This document shows, one piece after another, positions 42,034 to 51,209 of a stretch of DNA of 64,000 bases. The number at the start of each line of letters is the position of its first letter. The stretch's first letter is position 1. Source of the DNA: Flavobacteriaceae bacterium UBA3611. Its GTDB lineage: Bacteria; Bacteroidota; Bacteroidia; Flavobacteriales; Flavobacteriaceae. Both the position numbers and the translations under genes were made by a program. Location of the stretch: contig DFLU01000012.1 in assembly GCA_002375495.1 (NCBI GenBank), positions 1 through 64,000 of the forward strand, in the 5' to 3' direction. A model generated the notes under the pieces. The model saw only the letters and a list, made by a program, of their open reading frames with translations, was not told the origin of the DNA and did no database searches.

Positions 42034-43614
42034 TTAAGCAGACTTAGGTCTGAGTTTAAAAAATTGTATAAAACTATCTGGGTTTTCTGCCGTCCCGCGT
42101 TCTGATATAATCTTAATATCAATATTTCGCTCCTTTGCTTTAAAAGCGAAATCGTCTAAGATTTCTATGATATCAGCATCTAGATATCTTGTTTTTCTGA
42201 CATCGATTTCCAAATAGGTATTTCGCGGTAATCTATCTAACTCTTTTAAGATGGCCCCCTTATTAAAAAAGGTAACTTCTTCGGCTAAGGTCATATTTAT
42301 TTTGTGCTTGCCATTGCTCTTATCTTCTATATGTAGAAAGTGTGAATTTTGGTAACTTTTCAACAATACGATTACAATACCAACGGCTAGACCGAGACCG
42401 ATTCCTATTAGTAAGTCTGTGAACACAATACCTACAATGGTAACAATATAAGGCACAAATTGCTTCCAACCTGCTTTGTACATTGCTTTGAAAGTTGAAG
42501 GCTTTGCAAGCTTATATCCCACAATTAGCAACACTGCTGCCAACACCGATAATGGTATCATATTAAGTACTGTAGGGATTAAGATTACCGAAATAAGTAA
42601 AAAGAAGCCATGAATAATTGCCGATAACTTTGTTCTACCTCCCGATTGTATGTTTGCCGAACTTCGAACAATTACTTGTGTAATTGGCAGTCCACCAATC
42701 AGTCCTGAAAGCATATTTCCAGTTCCTTGAGCTAAAAGCTCTCTGTTGGTTGGTGTTACCCGCTTTTCTGGATCTAATTTATCGGTAGCCTCTACACATA
42801 AAAGTGTTTCTAAGCTAGCTACCAAGGCAATGGTGAAACCAACAATCCATACTTCCGAAGTACCTATAATGGAAAAATTCGGAAAACTAAATTGGCCAAT
42901 AAATGAATCGAAGCTATCTGGAACAGGAACCTGAACTAAATGTTCTCCTGCAATCGCTAAGGTTTCGTTTCCTTTGGTAACCAAATAGAAAATAACACCT
43001 ACTGCAACTGCTACCAAAGGTCCTTGTACTAATTGAAATATTTTCCCTTTTTTAGAAAGCACCTGACTCCATAGCAATAGAATACCCAAACTAACAAATG
43101 CAATGATTGTAGCGCCTAGGCTTATGGAGTTAAGTGCAAGAAATATCTCCGAAAACGTATTCTCACCGTCTACTTGAAAAAAGGCGAAATCTCCTTCGGG
43201 ATCAGCATCATATCCAAAAAAGTGTGGAATTTGTTTTAAGATAATGATAATACCAATTCCTGTTAACATCCCCTTAATTACTGAAGATGGAAAATAGTAG
43301 CCAATAATACCTGCCTTTAAAATACCAAAAAGCAATTGGATGGCTCCTCCAATAACAACTGCTACCAAGAAATTTTCGTATCCCCCCAGGGTGCCAATAG
43401 CGGTTAATACGATGGCAGCCAATCCTGCAGCTGGACCACTTACACCAATTTGGGAGCCACTTAAAGCTCCTACTACAATACCTCCAACAATTCCTGCAAT
43501 TAAACCTGAAAAGAGAGGGGCGCCACTTGCCAATGCAATTCCTAAACACAATGGAAGGGCAACAAAAAATACTACGATACTCGCTGGGAGATCGCTCTTA
43601 ATTTTTGAAAACAT
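42034..43614 (-). CDS. SulP-family anion transporter with STAS domain (A)
   Basis: A 526-residue SulP transporter with about 10-12 membrane segments (PASIVVFFVALPLCLGIALASGAP at the start, GSQIGVSGPAAGLAAIVLTA, IGGLPITQVIVRSSANIQSGG) and a short STAS-like C-terminus (YLEIDVRKTRYLDADIIEIL) in which the usual Ser of the STAS loop is replaced by Asp. It is the compact form, without the charged insert of SulP B. It is probably the first gene of an operon with the Usp and carbonic anhydrase genes, and a bicarbonate carrier is the best guess. Confidence 0.9.
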   Translation of the reverse strand: MFSKIKSDLPASIVVFFVALPLCLGIALASGAPLFSGLIAGIVGGIVVGALSGSQIGVSGPAAGLAAIVLTAIGTLGGYENFLVAVVIGGAIQLLFGILKAGIIGYYFPSSVIKGMLTGIGIIIILKQIPHFFGYDADPEGDFAFFQVDGENTFSEIFLALNSISLGATIIAFVSLGILLLWSQVLSKKGKIFQLVQGPLVAVAVGVIFYLVTKGNETLAIAGEHLVQVPVPDSFDSFIGQFSFPNFSIIGTSEVWIVGFTIALVASLETLLCVEATDKLDPEKRVTPTNRELLAQGTGNMLSGLIGGLPITQVIVRSSANIQSGGRTKLSAIIHGFFLLISVILIPTVLNMIPLSVLAAVLLIVGYKLAKPSTFKAMYKAGWKQFVPYIVTIVGIVFTDLLIGIGLGLAVGIVIVLLKSYQNSHFLHIEDKSNGKHKINMTLAEEVTFFNKGAILKELDRLPRNTYLEIDVRKTRYLDADIIEILDDFAFKAKERNIDIKIISERGTAENPDSFIQFFKLRPKSA

Positions 43615-43628
43615 AAAATAAATTTTTA

Positions 43629-43647
43629 GACCGAAAAGTTCTCGGTC
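43629..43647 (-). promoter_or_regulatory. Hairpin in the leader of SulP A
   Basis: Stem GACCGA/TCGGTC with a seven-base loop, 14 bases before the SulP A ATG and 43 bases after the stop of the small exported protein gene. On the minus strand it is followed by TAAAAATTTATTTT; it could end the upstream transcript or affect SulP A translation. Confidence 0.4.
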
Positions 43648-43690
43648 AGTTATAAATACGAGCCAATAGCTCTACTAAAACTCTAAAAAT

Positions 43691-43984
43691 TTAGCTATGT
43701 TCTGGAGGAGGAGAAAGGGTTTCTTGTGAGGGTGATTCCCAAAGTGTGGGCCTGTATTCAAAATTCGAACGATTTTTTATTTCATAAATCGAAAGAAATC
43801 GTGTTCCAAATTGATCAGGAGCGTTATATTCTTTGGGACCTAGTTTAAAGGTTTCTGAAGTTTCTTCCTCGTTCATAGAAAACAAGGTAGCCATATTAGT
43901 GTCAATCTTACACAACGTAACTACCGCAGGTGTTAAGATGCACCAGGTAAAAGCAACAAGAAAAAATATACTTTTAAACTTCAA
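43691..43984 (-). CDS. Small exported protein of unknown function
   Basis: A 97-residue protein with an N-terminal hydrophobic stretch (FKSIFFLVAFTWCILTPAVVTL) that could be a signal peptide or a single membrane anchor, two Cys (residues 15 and 25), and a polar tail ending in a Ser/Pro-rich PSQETLSPPPEHS. I do not recognise a family. It is 76 bases upstream of SulP A on the same strand and may belong to that operon. Confidence 0.55.
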   Translation of the reverse strand: MKFKSIFFLVAFTWCILTPAVVTLCKIDTNMATLFSMNEEETSETFKLGPKEYNAPDQFGTRFLSIYEIKNRSNFEYRPTLWESPSQETLSPPPEHS

Positions 43985-44053
43985 TAGTCCTTTTTTTTTC
44001 AGATTTCAAAAATACTATTTGAAACTGGCATTCTTGTTAAGTAAATCTTAAAT

Positions 44054-44803
44054 CTATAACTGTTTTACATCGTTTTGGGGTATCCATCCATCTTTTCCAT
44101 TTGCCAGCCGAATTCGTATCCATGACGCTTCTTCAGCAAGAATCTGAACCTTCGTTCCCTCGTGTAGCACAAAAGCTACTTCACCACCCATGTTTGGCTC
44201 TGCCCGTGCTTCACTGCTTTCTGCAAACACAATAGCCGGTCTGTCGCTTTGATAATCTCCATACGTTTGAAACGCCATGGCCACACTTCCCAACATAAAT
44301 AGCAGTATTAAAATAGAAGTCGTAAAAAACACTCGTTTTTTAGTCTCCCCTACGGTAAACCAATACGTCAAGAAGAAAACAACAAAAAGAATGGTTCCCG
44401 CCACTGCCAAAATTGCCCACCCATCAAAGTGCAACAATCCCGCTACTGCATTGTACCATTTTGAGAATACGGTCTTAGGGAGCGGTTCTATTGCGTCGAT
44501 ACGTGCGTTCTCAGCAAACTTTAAATTGGTCTTGATGTCTGAATCGTTAGGCGCAAGCTGCAATGCCTTTTCATAAAAGAAAATACTGGGGCCAACTTTA
44601 TTCAATTTGTAATTTGCATTTCCAAGATTGAAATACAACGAAGCCGAGTGCTGCCCGTTGTCTAGTATTTTTTCCCAACTGTTAATAGCTTCTTGGTACT
44701 TGGCATTTTTGTAATGTTCTTTGCCTTGTTCGAAAAGGGCGTCACTCTGTCCCCACCCTATCGCAGTAAAAAGCACAAATAGTATAAAAATTGTCCTTTT
44801 CAT
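44054..44803 (-). CDS. batE: BatE-like TPR and SH3 protein
   Basis: A 249-residue envelope protein: signal peptide 1-18, two tetratricopeptide repeats (about 20-95: EQGKEHYKNAKYQEAINSWEKIL, YFNLGNANYKLNKVGPSIFFYEKAL), two membrane segments (about 126-175) and a C-terminal bacterial SH3 domain (SSEARAEPNMGGEVAFVLHEGTKVQILAEEASWIRIRLANGKDGWI). This is the last gene of the aerotolerance (bat) operon and follows batD by one base. Its biochemical role is unknown. Confidence 0.9.
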   Translation of the reverse strand: MKRTIFILFVLFTAIGWGQSDALFEQGKEHYKNAKYQEAINSWEKILDNGQHSASLYFNLGNANYKLNKVGPSIFFYEKALQLAPNDSDIKTNLKFAENARIDAIEPLPKTVFSKWYNAVAGLLHFDGWAILAVAGTILFVVFFLTYWFTVGETKKRVFFTTSILILLFMLGSVAMAFQTYGDYQSDRPAIVFAESSEARAEPNMGGEVAFVLHEGTKVQILAEEASWIRIRLANGKDGWIPQNDVKQL

Positions 44804-44804
44804 C

Positions 44805-46571
44805 TTATTGGATTTGTTTATCTATAGTTGAAATTACCTGTGCCGCTTTTTCGTAATCCTGCTGCATGGCCACATCGCTTGTTGGAGTATATCGTGCGTA
44901 TTCACAGCTCTTCAACAACGCGATAAATTCTGAAATGGTAGCTTGCGCTACTTGTTTTTCGGCCAATAATGCTGAAATTTTATCTTTACTGAAATCGCTT
45001 GTTTCAATATTTAATTTAGCCTTTAGATAATTATGAAGGGCCCGTTCTAATGACTCGTAAAATACCACGCGGTCTTTCATATTCTTTCTGGCATCTCCCA
45101 AATATTTTTTGGCCAGTCGGTCTGCTTTCCGAAGTTTATTCCCTTCCACATCTGCCATACGTTCGCGGTGCTTTCTCCCTGCCAAAATCACTAATGGAAT
45201 CAACAACATCGGAGCACCCAACAACGTCCAGAATAACTTCGATTTGAAAAAAGTAGTGCTGTCTATAGGTTCTAGATTTCCTTCTAGCTGTATAAATTTA
45301 AATTGAGCGTTGTCTAAATTATTTTCAACAGCAAGCGCGTTATTTTCGGTGTTCTCGGCCGTAGCTACCGGGCCATTTTCTACATTTATAATAATTTCTT
45401 CACTAGAGACGGTTTCATAGCGTTCCGTTTTTGGGTTGAAATAGGAAAAGCTGATCGGTCTTATAGGGTAATTTCCTTTGTATTGTGGCACCACTGTATA
45501 GGTTTCAGCAATGCTTCCGCGCATTCCATCGGTTTGAACTGTCACTTGGTTTTCACGTTCTGGCTCATATACTTCTAAAGCACTTGGGAGTTTCAACGAA
45601 GGAAGATCGAACAACTTTAAATTGCCCTTCCCAGAAATTTTTGTGGTTAATGCCAACGCTTCATTAGCATCTAATGCCGTACGGTTGGTCTGTACTCTAA
45701 ATTCAAAATCGCCCACGGCACCCGCAAAATCGTCAGGTTTTCCTTGAACTGGCAATGGTTTTACATTGATAGTTCTATTTCCTGCTGAAACCGTCTTGTT
45801 AACGCGCACCATACGCGGTCTTCCAAATAAATCGCGTTTGTTGCTACGCACGTCTATCGGAATGTCTAACGTAAGTGGTTCGATGTCTAGCTCGCCTGTT
45901 TTTTGGGGATACAATACGGTAGATCGCAAAATCACGTAGCGGTAGTCTTCGCCTTGATATTTGCCCTCATACACTTTATAATTGCCTTGGGTATTGATAT
46001 TCTGGCTCCAGAAATCGGCATATTTTGGCGTACTTATTTCTCTCCAATTACTGGTGATGCTTACTTCGTGCGAAACATACAATTTATAAGTAACCGTAAT
46101 GGCTTCACTCAAAAACGGATTCGCGTTTGAAACTTCCGCAACCAAATGTACGTTCTCGTCTGCCAGGTATTCGGCATTGCTACCGTCTTTCGATAATTTC
46201 ACCGCTTTGGTGACATTTACGGTTACAGGTGCGGTTTTATACGTTTTACCATCAATATCAATACTTGCCTGCCCAATGGTTTTTGTACCCATAGACGAAG
46301 GCGCTAAGAAGTATGAATACGTTTTTGAATACGTTCTCTTTCCGTTGAAATAGGAGTTACTGATGGCTTGGTTAGGCCCTCCAACTACTTGGAAGCCTTC
46401 AAAACTGGGCGGATTGAAATTATCTCCATCTTGGTTCATTTCAAAATCTACCCGCAACCGCTCATTAAGGCCAAGCTTTTTCTTACTCAGCTTTGTCTCA
46501 AACGTTACCTGTGCTTGGGCAGTTACCCCCAAGAACATACATAGTAGTATTAAAAATGAAAACTGTTTCAT
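44805..46571 (-). CDS. batD: BatD, aerotolerance operon protein
   Basis: A 588-residue protein with a signal peptide (ending VTAQAQ at 21), a long beta-rich periplasmic part made of repeated BatD domains (FETKLSKKKLGLNERLRVDFEMNQDGDNFNPPSFEGFQVVGGPN is the family start), a membrane segment near 450-470 (LFWTLLGAPMLLIPLVILA) and a cytoplasmic helical tail. It lies one base from batC and batE. Known family function: part of the moxR-bat complex linked to oxygen and stress tolerance in Bacteroidota. Confidence 0.93.
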   Translation of the reverse strand: MKQFSFLILLCMFLGVTAQAQVTFETKLSKKKLGLNERLRVDFEMNQDGDNFNPPSFEGFQVVGGPNQAISNSYFNGKRTYSKTYSYFLAPSSMGTKTIGQASIDIDGKTYKTAPVTVNVTKAVKLSKDGSNAEYLADENVHLVAEVSNANPFLSEAITVTYKLYVSHEVSITSNWREISTPKYADFWSQNINTQGNYKVYEGKYQGEDYRYVILRSTVLYPQKTGELDIEPLTLDIPIDVRSNKRDLFGRPRMVRVNKTVSAGNRTINVKPLPVQGKPDDFAGAVGDFEFRVQTNRTALDANEALALTTKISGKGNLKLFDLPSLKLPSALEVYEPERENQVTVQTDGMRGSIAETYTVVPQYKGNYPIRPISFSYFNPKTERYETVSSEEIIINVENGPVATAENTENNALAVENNLDNAQFKFIQLEGNLEPIDSTTFFKSKLFWTLLGAPMLLIPLVILAGRKHRERMADVEGNKLRKADRLAKKYLGDARKNMKDRVVFYESLERALHNYLKAKLNIETSDFSKDKISALLAEKQVAQATISEFIALLKSCEYARYTPTSDVAMQQDYEKAAQVISTIDKQIQ

Positions 46572-46572
46572 C

Positions 46573-47454
46573 TTACCAATCTTTTTCAGATTTTACTTTT
46601 GCTCCTTTTTGTTTTTTAGCGTTTATCTTTTCCTGAACTTTTTTCTCTTCATTGTTCATGGCTTCCAACAAATTCTTTATTTGTTGTGGTGACATTTGTC
46701 CGGGTTGCGGCTGTTGTTGTTTTTGGTCTTTTTTGTCTTGCTCTCCCTCGTTGGGTTTATCGGGTTTGCCCTGCTGTTCCTGGTTGTCACCTTTCTTTTC
46801 TTCGTCTTTTTCGTCGCCTTTGTCTTTATCTTCCTGCTCATCTCCCTCGTCGCCTTCTTTATCTTTCCCCTCTTCGTCCTTCTTATCTTGGCTGTCCTGG
46901 TCCTGATCGTTCTTGTCCTGATTCTTGTCCTGGTCTTTATTGTCGCCTTCGCCTCCTTTTGGCGGATTTTTCTCTAACATTTCTTTAGCTAGTGCTAGAT
47001 TGTACCGTGTCTCATCGTCTGTAGGATTGTTCCGAAGTGCATTTTTATAAGCATCTACTGCATCTTGATATTTCTTGGCATTCATATAGGTATTACCCAA
47101 GTTGTGGTAGGCGCTGTGTTTATCGGCTTTATTCTCTGCCACATCGGCCGCTTGTTGAAACCGCGTCATGGCTTCGTCATTTTTTGCTTCGTTGTAGTAG
47201 GCATTTCCCAAATTATACTTTGCCGTTTCACTTTTTGGGTTAATCGCGATGGCTTTTCGGTAGTCGGCTTCACCTTTGACAAATTTATCGTCTGAAAGGG
47301 CCAAGCTTGCGTCACTTACCAATTCTTTCGTTTCCCTGATAAGCTGCTTCTGTTCTTTATCTAACTCCTTTTCTTGTGCGGAAATTTCCGCAGAAAGGCA
47401 CAACAGGAATGCAGCCGAAAGCACTATTCTGAAAATGTTCGTGTTTGTCTTCAT
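46573..47454 (-). CDS. batC: BatC, TPR protein with long acidic low-complexity tail
   Basis: A 293-residue secreted protein: signal peptide 1-25, three to four tetratricopeptide repeats (residues about 45-155: AKYNLGNAYYNEAKNDEAMTRFQQAAD and HSAYHNLGNTYMNAKKYQDAVDAYKNAL), then roughly 90 residues composed almost only of Asp, Glu, Lys, Gln and Gly, and a basic C-terminus. The start is taken at the ATG 47452-47454, one base after the batB stop; an ATG six codons upstream overlaps batB and is less likely. The low-complexity tail is typical of BatC and not a frameshift. Confidence 0.88.
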   Translation of the reverse strand: MKTNTNIFRIVLSAAFLLCLSAEISAQEKELDKEQKQLIRETKELVSDASLALSDDKFVKGEADYRKAIAINPKSETAKYNLGNAYYNEAKNDEAMTRFQQAADVAENKADKHSAYHNLGNTYMNAKKYQDAVDAYKNALRNNPTDDETRYNLALAKEMLEKNPPKGGEGDNKDQDKNQDKNDQDQDSQDKKDEEGKDKEGDEGDEQEDKDKGDEKDEEKKGDNQEQQGKPDKPNEGEQDKKDQKQQQPQPGQMSPQQIKNLLEAMNNEEKKVQEKINAKKQKGAKVKSEKDW

Positions 47455-47455
47455 G

Positions 47456-48493
47456 TTATGTTGATGATTCATTAAATAAATTCAATTTTTTGAGCCATGC
47501 TGTCTTGCGTTCTAGCAACAGCACATCTAATACCAACAAAAATAATGCCCCTGCCAAAAACCACTGAAATTGGTCTTTAAAATCGGTAAATTGCTTGGCT
47601 TCAAATGTCTTTTTGTCCATTCCATTTAGGATAGCTGTCACAGTTTCAACCACTTCTTTGGTATTATTCCCGTTAATATAAACACCATTGCCCTCTTCAG
47701 CAATTTGTTGTAAGGTTTCTTCCCCCAAACGGGTGATTACTTGTTCATTATCTTGGTCGCGCTTGTAATATTGTAGAATTCCATTTCTTTTAATCGGAAT
47801 TGGCGCGCCCTCTACCGAACCCACACCAATGGTATATATTTTTATTCCCAAAGCTGCAGCTTCGTCGGCGATGCTTTCAACATTGCCTTCGTGGTCTTCC
47901 CCATCGCTAATGATAAACAGCACTCTATTAACCTGCTCCTCGTCGTTATAATAGGTCTTGGCCATCTCGATCGCCTCATTAATTGCCGTACCCTGACTCG
48001 AGACCATATCGGTATTCATGTTATTCAAAAACAATTTAGTAGAGGCAAAATCGGTGGTGATGGGCACCTGCGGAAAAGCGCTTCCTGCATAGCCGATAAT
48101 CCCCACCCGGTCTCCCGCCAAACTGTTCAGAATTTGGGTGATAAGTTGTTTCGATTTTTCGATACGGTTGGGTGCAATATCTTCGGCCAGCATACTTTTT
48201 GAAACATCTAAAGCAAACACCACATCTACCCCTTCGCGCTTAACGTTTTCAATTTTTGTTCCAATTTTAGGGTTCACCAAGCCAACTACTAAACACGCAA
48301 TCGCCAAACAGAAGACCAACACTTTTAGGACTGGTTTAAAGACAGAGCGATTCGGACTCAATTTTTTCAGCAAGTCGGTATCGGCAAACTTTTTCTGGGT
48401 TTGTCGCTTCCAGAGTAGCACTCCCATAAATAGCAGCACGATTGCCGGAATGGCAAACAAAACATAAAAATAAATGGGTTGATCAAATTGCAT
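47456..48493 (-). CDS. batB: BatB, von Willebrand A-domain membrane protein
   Basis: A 345-residue membrane protein with two N-terminal membrane segments (about 7-25 and 55-74), a VWA domain whose metal-ion-dependent adhesion site starts DVSKSMLAEDI, and a C-terminal membrane segment (FQWFLAGALFLLVLDVLLLERK). Paralogue of batA directly upstream. VWA pairs of this kind act with a MoxR ATPase. Separated by one base from both neighbours. Confidence 0.95.
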   Translation of the reverse strand: MQFDQPIYFYVLFAIPAIVLLFMGVLLWKRQTQKKFADTDLLKKLSPNRSVFKPVLKVLVFCLAIACLVVGLVNPKIGTKIENVKREGVDVVFALDVSKSMLAEDIAPNRIEKSKQLITQILNSLAGDRVGIIGYAGSAFPQVPITTDFASTKLFLNNMNTDMVSSQGTAINEAIEMAKTYYNDEEQVNRVLFIISDGEDHEGNVESIADEAAALGIKIYTIGVGSVEGAPIPIKRNGILQYYKRDQDNEQVITRLGEETLQQIAEEGNGVYINGNNTKEVVETVTAILNGMDKKTFEAKQFTDFKDQFQWFLAGALFLLVLDVLLLERKTAWLKKLNLFNESST

Positions 48494-48494
48494 A

Positions 48495-49496
48495 TTAAAT
48501 AAAGCTTCTAAAAACGGTATAGCGCAATAGCCATTCTAACGCGAGTAAAATCAGGGCTAATATCACTAACGGACGGTATTTTTCGTCGTAATTTTTATAT
48601 TTAAATTCTTCAATGTCGGTTTTTTCCAATTTATTGATTTCATCATAAATTTCGTTCAACTTACTGGTACTCGTAGCACGGAAATATTGACCGTTGGTAA
48701 CTTCGGCAATCTCTTTCAACAATTCTTCATCAATATTCACCTGCTGCATTCCGTATTGAAAGGTATTATTGGGTCTAATTCCAATGGGCGACAGTGCCAT
48801 GCCGTTGGTTCCTAGACCAATGGTGTACACCTTAATTCCGAACTCGACAGCCAACTCACTTGCAATCTTCGGATCTATAAATCCGCTGTTATTCTCACCA
48901 TCGGTCATTAAAATGATGATTTTACTCTTCGCTCGGCTTTCCTTTAGGCGGTTCACAGCAGTTGCCAAGCCCATCCCGATGGCAGTTCCCCCTTCGATTA
49001 CCGTATTGTATTCAATCGATTTCAACGCAGAAAGTACAATACTCTTGTCGCTGGTTAACGGTGTTTTGGTGTAACTTTCACCTGCATATTCTACAATCCC
49101 AATACGATCGTTGGGTCGCGCATTAATAAAGCGAGCTGCCACTGTTTTTAGTGCCTCCAACCGATTTGGTTTTAGATCCCGCGCCAACATACTTGCCGAA
49201 ACATCGATGGCAACCACAATGTCAATACCTTTGGTGGTTTTAATTCGAGTACTCTCATCTACCGTCCTCGGTCGTGCCATTGCCACGATAATTGCCGCAA
49301 GCGCCAATAACCGTAAAACGAACAACAACGGACGTAATCTTGCGAGCCAATTCTTGCCCGTTTTAAATCCTTTTACGCTCGATATTTTTAGGGCAGCGGT
49401 TAGTTGTTTGCGCTTCCAGAAATACCAAAACAGCAGCAGGGGCAGCAATAATAGCAGCCAAAACAATTGCGGATTCACAAACTCAAATTGTCCCAT
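48495..49496 (-). CDS. batA: BatA, von Willebrand A-domain membrane protein
   Basis: A 333-residue membrane VWA protein: membrane segments near 8-26 and 56-76, MIDAS DVSASMLARDLKPNR, TDGENNSG (the second metal loop) and a C-terminal membrane segment. Its start ATG overlaps the stop of the BatD-like gene (TAATG). It forms the VWA pair with BatB. Confidence 0.95.
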   Translation of the reverse strand: MGQFEFVNPQLFWLLLLLPLLLFWYFWKRKQLTAALKISSVKGFKTGKNWLARLRPLLFVLRLLALAAIIVAMARPRTVDESTRIKTTKGIDIVVAIDVSASMLARDLKPNRLEALKTVAARFINARPNDRIGIVEYAGESYTKTPLTSDKSIVLSALKSIEYNTVIEGGTAIGMGLATAVNRLKESRAKSKIIILMTDGENNSGFIDPKIASELAVEFGIKVYTIGLGTNGMALSPIGIRPNNTFQYGMQQVNIDEELLKEIAEVTNGQYFRATSTSKLNEIYDEINKLEKTDIEEFKYKNYDEKYRPLVILALILLALEWLLRYTVFRSFI

Positions 49497-51190
49497 TAGT
49501 TGTTTTTCGTTTCTTGCAATTCTAACTCTACCGAATTGATGATTCTATCTTTTATCCCTACTGAAAAACGGCCATCGTTTTGGTACACTATCAGCACCGT
49601 TTGCACACCATTTTGTTGCGCAAATAGCAGTAATTCGTAGTAACTCTGATCTTTTAATACTTTATTATTTCCTACGGAAACATTAAAGTTTCCATGAGCT
49701 TTTAGGCCCGTTATGCCCTTTTCAGTCGAAAATTCTTCACGTTTCACAATCATATTCAGGGCTCCTCTGCGCTCGAGTTCCGACAGGGCCGCATCCATTA
49801 GGGGGTCTAGATTTACCTCTTCTTGTGAATTCTTGGTCTGGGTGGTATTTACCATTACATAAAGCGGCTCAGTTAAACCTCCGGCAGAAAAAACGTTGGC
49901 ACTGGTAGCAACAATATTTTCGCCTTCTGGAATATCTATTTCCGTACGCATCAAAATTTCGGGTGTCTCCAAAATCACCGCTGGATTGCCGTATTCACTT
50001 TTGTACCATCTTCCCTCTGCCAAATCGCGCACCTCATTTCCTAACACCTTATCTTTTAAATTATCGAAGCCTGTAATGCTACCATAAATAGCTCCTGCCA
50101 AAACAATTGCTGTCAGCATTCCAATAGCACCATACAGGTACTTTCTACGTTGTTTCTTTTTGCGCTGTGCTTCGAGGTAAAGTTCGTTTTCCAGCAGTTC
50201 TTCTTCGGTAGGTTCAGGAATCGCTTCATGGGTATGGTTAATAATATCTTCAACCGCAGCACGGTCTGCCAAGGCTTGGTTTTCTGCTTGCTGCATTTTT
50301 GCAAATTTTACTAAATCTGCGCGTTTCAGAATAGCATCTAACCGTTTTATGTCTTCTTTTTCAAAGTCGAAATTTCCTCCGTCTTTTAGTAATTGCATAC
50401 GTGCGATTAATTCGTCTGACGTACTTTCTAGAGCGGTTTCATCAACTTCCCGGTCTAAATATCGTTTCACGATTTCGGTTAAAAGAGAATAATATTCTTT
50501 GCTCTTATTCTCTTTCAGCAAGGTAGAATCGTCTAAGGTTTTCAAGGCAACCAACGCTTCTTCATAGGGTGGAAGCTGCTGTTCTTTTGCTTCTTTTATC
50601 TTTTTTCTGCGGAAAAGGATATAGCCAATAATTCCTGCCAAGATTAAAAACCCGACAATCCATGGCACCCATTTCCAAAAATCGAATGGCGGCCTATCTA
50701 CTTCAATAGCGGGCTTTATTTCGAACATTTTCTGCTTGGTGGTATCTACAGCAACATCCTGAACGTCTATAGCAACAGAATCGGTCATGAACATACGTTC
50801 ATTAATAGCAATTTTCTGCGGCGGAATGGTATAGGCTCCAGAATCGAATTGGGTGAGTCCGTATTTTTTAATCAGCCGCATCTTCGTCTGCTCATAAGTC
50901 GTATCTACTTTATACGACTCGATCACTTCAAGCGGCAAAAAAGTTTGTCCTTCCGGAAATACTACCAAATCTGTACTGTCGGTCTGCACTGAAACCGTGT
51001 ATTTAATTTCTTCTCCAATTCTAATTTGGGTAGTATCTACGCCAGAAGAAATTTGGGCATTGGAGACAAACGAGCACAACAATATTAGCCACATGACACC
51101 TCTCGATACAATCCCAATAGGTATTGGGATCACTCGAGGTGACAACTCTTTTTGGCTACGATTTGATATGTTCATTTTAATATGTGTCAT
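49496..51190 (-). CDS. BatD-like membrane protein with a palindrome-encoded insertion in the signal region
   Basis: A 564-residue protein between the DUF58 and batA genes, the usual position of a second BatD-like protein in flavobacterial bat operons. A beta-rich domain (about 48-170) precedes a membrane segment (FWKWVPWIVGFLILAGIIGYILF), a helical cytoplasmic part and a second membrane segment (KYLYGAIGMLTAIVLAGAIYGSI). The ATG at 51188-51190 is preferred; a GTG two codons earlier is possible. A 51-bp palindromic element at 51094-51144 is read in frame as LSPRVIPIPIGIVSRGV (about residues 16-32) just before the signal core MWLILLCSFVSNAQ. Confidence 0.85.
   Translation of the reverse strand: MTHIKMNISNRSQKELSPRVIPIPIGIVSRGVMWLILLCSFVSNAQISSGVDTTQIRIGEEIKYTVSVQTDSTDLVVFPEGQTFLPLEVIESYKVDTTYEQTKMRLIKKYGLTQFDSGAYTIPPQKIAINERMFMTDSVAIDVQDVAVDTTKQKMFEIKPAIEVDRPPFDFWKWVPWIVGFLILAGIIGYILFRRKKIKEAKEQQLPPYEEALVALKTLDDSTLLKENKSKEYYSLLTEIVKRYLDREVDETALESTSDELIARMQLLKDGGNFDFEKEDIKRLDAILKRADLVKFAKMQQAENQALADRAAVEDIINHTHEAIPEPTEEELLENELYLEAQRKKKQRRKYLYGAIGMLTAIVLAGAIYGSITGFDNLKDKVLGNEVRDLAEGRWYKSEYGNPAVILETPEILMRTEIDIPEGENIVATSANVFSAGGLTEPLYVMVNTTQTKNSQEEVNLDPLMDAALSELERRGALNMIVKREEFSTEKGITGLKAHGNFNVSVGNNKVLKDQSYYELLLFAQQNGVQTVLIVYQNDGRFSVGIKDRIINSVELELQETKNN
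51094..51144. repeat. 51-bp imperfect palindrome within a coding sequence
   Basis: Inner perfect palindrome ATCCCAATAGGTATTGGGAT (51111-51130) with outer arms TGACACCTC (51094-51102) and GAGGTGACA (51136-51144). Its length is a multiple of three and the reading frame stays open. The core matches the palindromes at 4054-4071 and 16083-16102. Confidence 0.85.
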
Positions 51191-51209
51191 TTTCACAGTT
51201 TGCCTGTTC

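Noticed and set aside
38527..43614. The two SulP genes as halves of a duplicated or broken gene
   Set aside because: Both are complete, differ in length and sequence, and each has its own STAS domain.
46652..46988. Long open frames rich in Phe, Leu, Ser and Cys on the plus strand
   Set aside because: They are the antisense of the Asp/Glu/Lys/Gln low-complexity tail of BatC, which has a signal peptide, TPR repeats and tight operon spacing.
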